A stretch of DNA of 64,000 bases from Metridium senile. Its lineage: Eukaryota > Cnidaria > Anthozoa > Actiniaria > Metridiidae. Below are positions 21,821 to 29,129 of this stretch, one piece after another. The position numbers and the translations under genes were made by a program. How positions within the stretch are numbered: position 1 is the stretch's first letter; the number at the start of each line of letters is the position of its first letter. Below the pieces are notes generated by a model. It was given only the letters and a program-made list of their open reading frames with translations. It was not told the DNA's origin and searched no databases. The DNA lies in NCBI GenBank assembly GCA_949775045.1, contig OX459100.1, positions 2,539,436 to 2,603,435 on the forward strand. The letters run 5' to 3'.

Positions 21821-22355
21821 CTAGAAGTATAAGAGAGTTAAATTGATTTGAGAATAAAATAGAAAAAATGAAAAAAGGCTCAATTTGAAATATGATAATT
21901 ATTTCATGCAAATCATTTCTCAGACTTTTTTTTAAAGAGAAATGTATTCTCCGATCAAGTACCAATTGTCAATCAATGGCACCATGGATAATAAAAACAC
22001 TGGATCAAGCAAAACTCCTTCCTGTTCCATTACCAAACAAAACACAGTAAGTTAAACCTAACAATTGATTTAGATTTCAGGTAGTTTACATTTTAATCAT
22101 CTTTTCTAATTTTCAAACATTGTTACGGTCTTTACGGGTTGTAACACACATCAGTATCATCTCAAGTGATGCAGCAAACTAAGGATGTTGGGCTCCCTGT
22201 GTCACTAGGGGAATTCCCAACTGATATTCATTCGACCTCTTGGTATAGAATTCCAATTCTTGTTTGTTCCTGTAAACTGTGATTGTATTCACATCTTAGT
22301 CCTGGTATGTTTTCAAGACGTTAGAACTGCGTTGTTTGATATTGCTCGTTCTAAA

Positions 22356-23208
22356 ATGACGAACAGAAAAGACGTCGATGTGGTGAATTCACCATCTAAG
22401 CTCACTATCATTGCCTCACTAATGGCGGTGTTTTTGTGTAGTGGGGAGTTAGTGCGTATTGAATTGATGTTACATGAGCAAAACACAAGACTGAACAAGT
22501 TAGAGACGAAGATGACCCCGTCAAACAACAACGACATGAATACTGCAGACATTAATGATGTAGTTTATTCAAAACCAAATGAAGAAATTGTGCGCATTCA
22601 GTTTATGTTGAACGAACAAAACACACGGCTGAAAAAGTTAGAGACCAAGATGTCCTCATCAAACGGCAAGCAAATGAACCATGGAGACATTGAAGGCCAT
22701 GCTTCTTTGAAACAAAACAAACATGGTCAGAATAGAAACGAAATTCCAAAAACAATATCGAGACTGAAAAGAGCAGCTTCAGTCGGAACAAATAACACAC
22801 AAGATACGTTGAAAAAACAACTGAAATACCAAAAACGATTCATGAAAAAATTGGAAGTGTTGTTATTTACGAGGAACTTGGTCCCAGTATCAGGACCGCC
22901 CGGTCCACCAGGACCGCGTGGTCCAAAAGGGAAGGCTGGAAAAAGAGGAAAACGAGGACTACAAGGTTTCAAAGGTGATCCTGGAATAAACGGTGCTCCT
23001 GGTCCCAGAGGTATGACGGGACAGAAGGGAGTTCCTGGTCCTTCCTTAGCAGCTCCGTCAGTGATCATTTCACCTCGTCATTTAGTCATCAATGAAAGCC
23101 AGTCCGCCATCTTGCATTGTTCTGCAAGTGGTTACCCACGACCTGTCGTTGTGTGGAGTAGAGTGAATGGTTCCCTAGCAACAGAAAGAACGACAGTTGA
23201 CAGTAAGT
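22356..23208 (+). pseudogene. CniFL-1, 5' part (membrane anchor, coiled coil, collagen, half Ig1)
   Basis: The frame begins at the ATG at 22356 (MTNRKDVDVVNSP), equivalent to the intact paralogue. It encodes a short cytoplasmic tail, a membrane segment (LTIIASLMAVFLCSG), two copies of a VRI.LMLxEQNTRLxKLETKM motif, an RLKR convertase site, a Gly-X-Y tract from GPPGPPGPRG, and the first half of an Ig domain with its first cysteine (AILHCSASGYPRP). Homology to CniFL-2 ends at ACAGTTGACAGTA (about 23213). A perfect GTAAGT donor lies at 23208-23213, but no acceptor downstream restores the paralogous frame. The missing Ig1 end and Ig2 start, plus a lost cysteine downstream, make a broken gene likely. 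A shortened spliced product cannot be excluded. Confidence 0.75.
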
Positions 23209-23263
23209 AGTATACCCCCCCCCCCCTACCCCCCATATAACCGACTCAGGAATGTGAGGAATG

Positions 23264-23515
23264 CGTAATCCGATTACCGCGAAGAATGCAGGGGAGGGGT
23301 GGTCCACATTCTTTAGTAGTTATAACCAGCACTCTGGCACCTCTCCCCTCCCCCTCCACATAATCCGATTATACACATAATCCGATTAAGAATCCACGTG
23401 CTTTGTAAACTGATCCGAATTTTACAAACTACGGAATTTGTGGATAGTTTGGGGAGGGGAGGAGTGGTCCACATTCTTCAGTGCATAATCCGATTATACG
23501 CATAATCCGATTTAG
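23264..23515. promoter_or_regulatory. Five TAATCCGATTA-type palindromes in duplicated blocks
   Basis: Perfect or near-perfect 11-bp palindromes sit near 23266, 23361, 23378, 23485 and 23502 (the last is TAATCCGATTT). The second and third, and the fourth and fifth, form close pairs. They lie in two ~135-bp direct repeats sharing GAATCCACGTGCTTTGTAAA and GTGGTCCACATTCTT. TAATCC is the site preferred by lysine-50 homeodomains such as Otx, and TAATCCGATTA is their known dimer site; equally these could be replication iterons. They precede the first cassette ORF by about 150 bp. Confidence 0.6.
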
Positions 23516-23663
23516 AATCCACGTGCTTTGTAAACTGATCCGATTTTTATAAACTACGGAATTTGTCTAAGAGTTTAAAATGTGGAGGGGAATCAAAACA
23601 TGCCATTTCAGTTAATATTATTAAACAAGTATAGCTGAACGTTGGTGTTCATCCAATAAGAAA

Positions 23664-24113
23664 ATGGCTGACTTTCAAACTGAATATCCGTGCGTTGAGG
23701 TTAAATGTTTTCGAGGACAGCCACGAATTTACATTCGTCATCAAAGTGACAACTTAAACAAGAAAAGAATTGTCAAATCGCTGACTTATGAAGAATGGCA
23801 AGCACTGAAAGATTGTATGCCGATGGTCGATGAACAAATATCGAAGTTATCAAAACCCGATTGCGAAGATTCTAGAACAACACAGACCACTTGGTGTCAC
23901 AATGATAATAATAATATTGAATTGAATGCTGAAAACACCGATTTAGATACGACACTTAATACTTTGCCTTCAGCCATGGCTTTTGAATCGTCTCAATGTA
24001 TTTCTGAGTTGACAGGTTCTATTCCAAACTACACTGTGGACGAAAACGTTGTTGCAGATCTTCTTTCGATCTTACAGCAGACCACACAACACCAGCCATG
24101 GGGAACAATTTGA
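23664..24113 (+). CDS. PC4-like (p15 coactivator fold) protein, cassette ORF 1
   Basis: A complete 149-codon ORF starting ATGGCTGAC. Residues 9-62 follow the PC4 pattern: a first strand CVEVKCFRGQPRIYIRH, an intervening loop, then SLTYEEWQALKDC as the helix that replaces PC4's L-x-x-E-Q-W-x-x-L, and a following helix ending DEQISKL. PC4 proteins bind single-stranded DNA as dimers and act in transcription, replication or repair; phages and DNA viruses also encode them. The remaining ~85 residues are polar, Thr/Asn-rich and unassigned. The assignment rests on pattern recognition only. It is the first of three same-strand ORFs. Confidence 0.55.
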   Translation: MADFQTEYPCVEVKCFRGQPRIYIRHQSDNLNKKRIVKSLTYEEWQALKDCMPMVDEQISKLSKPDCEDSRTTQTTWCHNDNNNIELNAENTDLDTTLNTLPSAMAFESSQCISELTGSIPNYTVDENVVADLLSILQQTTQHQPWGTI

Positions 24114-24288
24114 ACAAACGTCTTTATTTGAACTTGTTTAGGTTAGCAGTACAATTTACTAGTGTTTGTTACTCATTCAATCCACACTATTCATGCACTG
24201 CTCAACTAAGTTACTCCTCGAGATTATTTCACTACTTTGACAATAACTTTTAAATAGTCTTGTCCCTTGTAATTGAAAACATAACATC

Positions 24289-24495
24289 ATGAAGCGGTAT
24301 CGTAAAGACTGTCCCATCCCTGGTTGCGGAGCGATTGCGTTAGTGAAATTATCAAATCATTTAAGTCAAGTCCACCAACTGTCGTCTGAAGAACGCAAGC
24401 CTCACTTACAAAAAGCAAAACTTAAAAAGTATAAAATATCAAAAACTTTACGTAAACGATGGATACCTTTGCCAGATGAAACTCATTCAATGTAA
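24289..24495 (+). CDS. Small C2H2-type zinc-finger protein, cassette ORF 2
   Basis: A complete 68-codon ORF, MKRYRKDCPIPGC..., with one finger C-x4-C-x10-H-x4-H (CPIPGC...NHLSQVH), followed by a strongly basic tail (KAKLKKYKISKTLRKRW). The arrangement suggests a nucleic-acid-binding protein. It starts 175 bp after ORF 1 and ends 116 bp before ORF 3. It has no intron or visible poly(A) signal of its own, so how the three would be expressed separately is unclear. Confidence 0.5.
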   Translation: MKRYRKDCPIPGCGAIALVKLSNHLSQVHQLSSEERKPHLQKAKLKKYKISKTLRKRWIPLPDETHSM

Positions 24496-24611
24496 CCCGA
24501 AGCCTGATTTCATTCTGTTGTGCTATAAAAAGGGACATTTGTTTATTGCATTCATTCATTTTAAACAAGGCTGAAAGGTGGAAGAAGAACTAGAATTTTC
24601 ATCAAACCATC

Positions 24612-25130
24612 ATGCCTTATTCTGACGATGAAGAATTGGATTCAGAGGCCAGCCATGTGACAGATCAATCTTTAACCGATGATGAAAGTGACAGCATGTC
24701 CGATTCTCAGGAATCAAACGAATCTGATTCCTCACAAGAGAGCAGTGATGATGAAGATGACATTGATTGGGAACGAATTCGAGATGAAGCAATGGGGCGT
24801 CACATAAACAAATTGGAAGCATTAGTTCGTCATTATGAGCAAGAAGGGGAGAGTCACGAGACTGCTGAAACTAAGGCAGAAAATGATTTACTTCCAACTT
24901 ACAGAAAAGAGTTTCGTAAAGTATTGTTTGAGTATCTTAAATGGATGCATGATCTAAGAAAAAACAACAAATTCAGACAAATAATGCAAACAAAGCAAGA
25001 CTTAATGGATATGGAAAGTTTTGGTTGGAAAGAAGCAATGAAGGCAGCTATTCACAAACGAAAATTTATGCTCAATAAACTATTTCAAGAAACTCCAATA
25101 CCCGACAGTGTTAATGACGTTGAAATGTAA
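24612..25130 (+). CDS. Acidic N-terminus plus conserved helical domain, cassette ORF 3
   Basis: A complete 172-codon ORF. Residues 1-55 are almost entirely D, E and S (DDEELDSEAS..., SSQESSDDEDDIDW), a nuclear or activation-domain composition. The rest is predicted helical and basic, with WERIRDEAMGRHINKLEALV, the hydrophobic LFEYLKWMHDLRKN, and FGWKEAMKAAIHKRKFMLNKL. I do not recognise the domain. Its clean ORF and the acidic/basic split argue for a real protein, perhaps partnering ORF 1 or ORF 2 on DNA. Confidence 0.5.
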   Translation: MPYSDDEELDSEASHVTDQSLTDDESDSMSDSQESNESDSSQESSDDEDDIDWERIRDEAMGRHINKLEALVRHYEQEGESHETAETKAENDLLPTYRKEFRKVLFEYLKWMHDLRKNNKFRQIMQTKQDLMDMESFGWKEAMKAAIHKRKFMLNKLFQETPIPDSVNDVEM

Positions 25131-25349
25131 ATCTTTAGATTAAGACATGTTAATAAAAACTGTTTGAGTGTCACAAATTAATTTAAGTGTATTTGTTATC
25201 GTTGCGCATTTTCGCATTATTTTAATTCGAATTAAAACTGTTTTCCCGTTTCCGCTTAACGCTCGCAAATGAACGTGACACATTAATCCGTGTCCACACG
25301 CGCGTGTTGACCACACCCAAAATAAATTGGAATTTGTCAAATGTTTAAA

Positions 25350-25467
25350 AAAATGTCCCTCTTGTCCCGCTTGTCCCGTGTGTCCCGCCTTTTTTCCCTT
25401 TTTTCCCTTTCTTCCCTCTTGTCCCTGAATTATTCCCATTTGTCCCTGCTTCAGCCCCCTTGTCCCC
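25350..25467. repeat. Degenerate TTGTCCC repeats
   Basis: About a dozen imperfect 8-10 bp units (TTGTCCCGC, TTTTCCC, TTGTCCCTG) end at the hairpin. On the other strand they read GCGGGACAAG, reminiscent of the GCGGGAT and GCGTGAT subterminal repeats of the elements at 13745 and 28004. The open frame through them from 25341 is not a credible protein start. Confidence 0.75.
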
Positions 25468-25519
25468 GTTTTGTCCCCCACATTTTGCTTTTTATTTTCC
25501 GAAATGTGGGGGACAAAAC
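25468..25519. repeat. 18-bp perfect hairpin at cassette right end
   Basis: GTTTTGTCCCCCACATTT (25468-25485) and its exact complement (25502-25519) are separated by a 16-nt AT-rich loop. CniFL homology resumes three bases later, so the hairpin marks the right boundary of the replaced segment. Confidence 0.9.
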
Positions 25520-25522
25520 TAA

Positions 25523-26594
25523 GTCTAAGTCTATTGGTTCGTTACCAGCCAATCGTAGTGTTATTAATGATGGACAGCTGACCTTGTTGAGCTCCAACAA
25601 AGATGATTCAGGAACATATTTGTGTAAGGCTGAGAATCTTCTTGGTTCTGTTATCAAAGGAACATTTCTTAATGTCGTTGAGCTGCCAAGTTTTACCATC
25701 AAACCACGTTCATCTTACACTGGAGTAACTGGCAAGACTGTTGTTCTTGACTGCAGTGCTAAAGGAGACCCTCAGCCAATTATCAGCTGGAGAAAAGACA
25801 ATGGTGTTCTTCCAGCAGGCAGACATGAAATAAGAAGTGGTTCATTAATTCTAAGAGACTTGAGAAAAACTGATTCTGGTGTGTTTGTGTGCATCGCTAC
25901 AAGCGATGGTGTGTCTGAATCAGAAATAAGTTCGATCCTCACCGTACGGCGACCAATAAATTGTTCAGAAATCTACAAAACCGGAGAGAGACGTAACGGT
26001 GTGTACACAGTACAACCTGACGACCAAGGCGCCTTTCAAGTGTACTTTGACATGACAACTGACGGTGGGGGATGGACAGTGTTTCAAAGAAGAAAAGACG
26101 GATCCGTTGACTTTTATCGCAACTGGCAAGACTATAAAACAGGTTTTGGTGACCTGAATGGCGAGTTTTGGTTGGGGAATGACTACATTCATCGACTGAC
26201 AGCAAGAACAGCATCAAGTCTGCGCGTGGATATAGGGGACTGGGATGGAACTAGGATTCATGCCAAATATAATAATTTTAGTGTTGGTGATGAAGCTGAC
26301 AAATACAGACTTAGAGTAGGCTCGTATTCAGGTAATGCTGGGAATTCATTAACATATCATAACAACATGGCATTTACTACAAAAGATAGAGATAATGATA
26401 GATATGATGGTACTAACTGTGCTCATATTCGTACTGGTGCATGGTGGTATAACGTCTGCAACTATTCTAATCTTAATGGTAAACATGTAGGAAACATAGT
26501 GAATGACGATGGTTTAACTTGGTATCACTATAAAAGTAATAGGTTGTCTTACAAAACCAGTGAAATGAAATTACGATTACGAAAATATCCATAA
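25523..26594 (+). pseudogene. CniFL-1, 3' part (Ig2 end, Ig3, fibrinogen domain)
   Basis: From SKSIGSLPANRSV the frame follows CniFL-2 to the stop at 26592-26594: the second half of Ig2 with its second cysteine (GTYLCKAE), a full Ig3, and a fibrinogen-related domain from CSEIYKTGERRNG to RLRKYP. The first disulfide partner pair is damaged: the paralogue's QVYCDMTTDGG is QVYFDMTTDGG here (TGT to TTT), which removes a cysteine nearly universal in the family. Otherwise the frame is open, so decay is recent or the part is used in a truncated protein. Confidence 0.75.
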
Positions 26595-27100
26595 ATTTTG
26601 GTTGTTTAGTTCTATCAACAATTGTATGATTTTTACTTAAAGGCCGCCATGTAATGATAGCTAGATATTCAGACATCTTACAACCTGAATCTAAGTGGTT
26701 ATTGCTTTCGTTCCTCATCTTGTTTTGCAGAAAGAGCCTGAAAACCCTGGAAATGAGGTTGTTAAAAATAATCTATATATATTCATATATTTTGATTTCT
26801 CTTGGGCTATAATATGCTTTATTGTACTTTATTGTCCGTATTTTAGCCAAGTGACGATCCATTATTTTGCGATATCGGACAACCGAAGCGAAGGGAAAAG
26901 GCCCTGGGAACGAGATTGACAGCTACCTATTGGACTGCGACATTTTAGTTGTGTACTCGAGATTTTTTGAAATAAATTATTTTTTTTCGGTATAATAAAA
27001 CAATATATAGGATTCATTGTCGCCCAATGGTCTCGCCTAATATTGAATGTTCGACTTAAATATTCTGCCATAATGGGCTGGGATGAATCCAATAGGTGTA

Positions 27101-27363
27101 TACACCTATTTCAAAAAACGTTGTCCATCTGGAATGGTTGATCTGATCAGACCGATAGGAATTGTGGGAGCTGGTTAAACTGCAAATGCACTATTATAAT
27201 CACGCTTGAATATTAATGTTTACTTCTGAAATACTGTTATCTGTAATTCAGCACCATGCAAGTGTGATTAAAACAATGCATTTGAAATTAAATGAACTCC
27301 CACAATTCCTATCGGTCTCAGATCAACCATTCCAGATGGACAACGTTAATTGAAATAGGTGTA
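27101..27363. mobile_element. MITE with TACACCTATTTC ends (left copy only)
   Basis: Inverted arms of about 75 bp run from TACACCTATTTCAA to TTGAAATAGGTGTA and include GTCCATCTGGAATGGTTGAT and CCGATAGGAATTGTGGGAG. It lies in a 27.03-27.43 kb block absent from the paralogous right copy. A degenerate relative lies at 57345-57985. Confidence 0.8.
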
Positions 27364-27431
27364 TATTGTCAATCAAATTAACTGGCAATTTGTGATAGCG
27401 TAGGACCAAGGTCTGTCCGAAAATCATAATG

Positions 27432-27602
27432 CGCCTTACCGTGGCCACCCAATTAAAGTTTTGCACAAGTTAGCTTAGCGTTCCAAAGTTTCTCTTTTCA
27501 AATTATTTGCTACACCTTTTCAAATTGAAACAAGGTCAAACTCTCGCTTTCTGTTTGGTTAACTTGTACAAAACTTTAATTAGGTGGCCACGGTAAGGTG
27601 CG
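27432..27602. mobile_element. MITE with GCGCCTTACCGTGGCCACC ends, short copy
   Basis: Ends are inverted copies of GCGCCTTACCGTGGCCACC followed by AATTAAAGTTTTG. This 171-bp copy lacks about 100 bp of the middle present in the copies at 31735 and 58952. Confidence 0.85.
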
Positions 27603-28003
27603 TCGCGCTTTAATGCGTCTATCTTAAAGTTCCTATTTTAAAAGTTCCTATTTACAGCAGCTTTCAATAGCTGGTCCTTAGTAAATTTGATTCATTTGGG
27701 ACAAGGAATATATTAATAAAAATCAATGGTAATTGATGTAGTGCGGTACAGACGTGGAAATGAACAAACAAATGTATTATCACAGAGATCACAAAGAATC
27801 CATTTTTACGGTAAATATATTAGATGAAATAATTAAAAAAAAAAGGTATTAATTGTTAAAATAAATTAGAGCATATCTTAGTCCTGTGTTGTTGTTAAAT
27901 GTATTTGGTGTCATTCTGGGCGGGTTTTGACCGTCTTAAAGCATTTTCTGAAAACGTTTGTAATAACCCTGAATTAATAACTTAGTGTCTGTTACTGATT
28001 ATT

Positions 28004-28197
28004 GAGGGTGGCCAAGGGGTAACGCGTGACGCGTGATTTAGGCTAAAACTGATTAGTGTGTGATTCGTGAAAATAACAAACAATTTAGTTGTTATACGTG
28101 AATACTATAATGAACAAGACTTAAATTTGTACGTGATGCGTGAATATCATAAATATCGATTCGTGAAACGTGATGACGACCCCCCCTGGCCACCCTC
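28004..28197. mobile_element. 194-bp MITE, GAGGGTGGCCA ends, TSD ATTATT
   Basis: The ends GAGGGTGGCCA and TGGCCACCCTC are flanked by ATTATT at 27998-28003 and 28198-28203. The interior is degenerate GCGTGAT repeats. End sequence, 6-bp duplication and internal repeats parallel the larger element at 13745-15818. Confidence 0.85.
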
Positions 28198-28204
28198 ATT
28201 ATTG

Positions 28205-28747
28205 CCATCGATATTCACATAATTGTTGAATAAAGCTAAAAAAATATAAATAAAAGGAAAGCACAAATATAATGGCAGACGCTAGTGCACTTAGCATAAC
28301 AAAAATGAACATATATTGTATTATTAGTTATATTTAAGTAGAAGTAGGATATTCAATTGGGACGAAAGTTCTGTTTCCTTCTCCTGTGCAAGTATATACT
28401 CTGTATTAGGATTATCTTTGTAGTTGTATTATTGTGACAAATAAATAAAATAAAAATAAAAAAACAATCAGAAAACAAAATGTTTTATTTTGAAGAGACA
28501 TCATGAAGTTGACAAAGACCATATGCAGAATCATGATAAGCAAAACTCTGCATGTGAATAATTCATTGTAACAAGTCTATAATACACTGTTAACAGTGAG
28601 TACAATTTACCGCTCTTGACAGATATCGGAAATACTCGACACTGATTGGCTAAAACGAGAGTGAATTTTACGCTTTGGGGTAATTTGTGATTCTACGTAT
28701 TGTTTTTGGCCACTCCATAATATCTTTGGTCAATGTTCTTATGTAAC
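28205..28747. other. Spacer between the duplicated units
   Basis: AT-rich sequence with no recognisable gene or repeat. It separates the 3' flank of CniFL-1 from the promoter repeats of CniFL-2. Confidence 0.5.
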
Positions 28748-28975
28748 TTTCAAAATATTACGGTATATACGTTGTGTAAAAAATCTGTATCATCTCTTGT
28801 GAAGCAGTTGATCTAACTTATCTAACTTTGCAAATATTACGGTATATTATACGTTTTATAGCACAATCTGTATCATGTCTTGTGAAGCAGTTGATTTAAC
28901 TTATCTAACTTTGCAAATATTACGGTATATTATACGTTTTATAGCACAATATGTATCATCTCCTGTGATGCAGAT
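28748..28975 (+). promoter_or_regulatory. Triplicated ~80-bp repeat upstream of CniFL-2
   Basis: TTTGCAAATATTACGG recurs at 28748 (variant), 28827 and 28910, each followed by TGTATCAT and TGTGA(A/T)GCAG. Only one degenerate unit is visible upstream of CniFL-1 (22140-22190). The position just 5' of the gene suggests duplicated promoter or enhancer material; no experimental sign is visible. Confidence 0.55.
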
Positions 28976-29129
28976 GGGCTCCCTGTGGTACTAGGGGAAT
29001 TCCCAACAGAAGGCATTTAACCTCTGCGTATAAAGTATTTTCCTGTAAACAGTGATTATATTTCACATCTTAGTCTTGGCATGTTTTTACGACGTTAGAA
29101 CTGCGTTGTTTGATATTGCTCGGTCTAAA

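Larger units (their letters stand above)
23214..25522 (+). mobile_element. 2.3-kb three-ORF cassette replacing part of CniFL-1
   Basis: Relative to intact CniFL-2, about 220 bp of coding DNA (29990-30203) is replaced here by 2.31 kb of unrelated sequence. In order it holds a C run, duplicated ~135-bp blocks with TAATCCGATTA palindromes, three complete intronless plus-strand ORFs 175 and 116 bp apart, degenerate TTGTCCC repeats and a perfect hairpin at the right junction. The compact layout is unlike host genes and suggests a mobile or virus-like element. No polymerase, Rep, integrase or capsid gene is seen, so it would be a partial or dependent element. Element identity is inference; the replacement itself is read directly from the paralogue comparison. 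Confidence 0.55.
22180..28203 (+). repeat. Segmental duplication, left copy (CniFL-1 unit)
   Basis: From GGGCTCCCTGTGTCACTAGG just upstream of CniFL-1 through its coding region and 3' flank to the GAGGGTGGCC element, this copy aligns with 28970-33082 in the same order. Copies differ by local insertions: the 2.3 kb cassette and the 27.0-27.4 kb block occur only here; two miniature elements occur only in the right copy. Confidence 0.85.

Noticed and set aside
25341..25522. N-terminal extension of the CniFL-1 3' frame (MFKKMSLLSRLSRVSR...)
   Set aside because: It is the translation of the TTGTCCC repeats and hairpin, not protein-like.
23208..25545. Intron joining the two CniFL-1 halves
   Set aside because: The donor leaves phase 1, while the plausible acceptors (CTTCAG at about 25453 and ACTAAG at about 25523) would need phase 0; joining gives stops or wrong frames, and 220 bp of coding DNA would still be missing.
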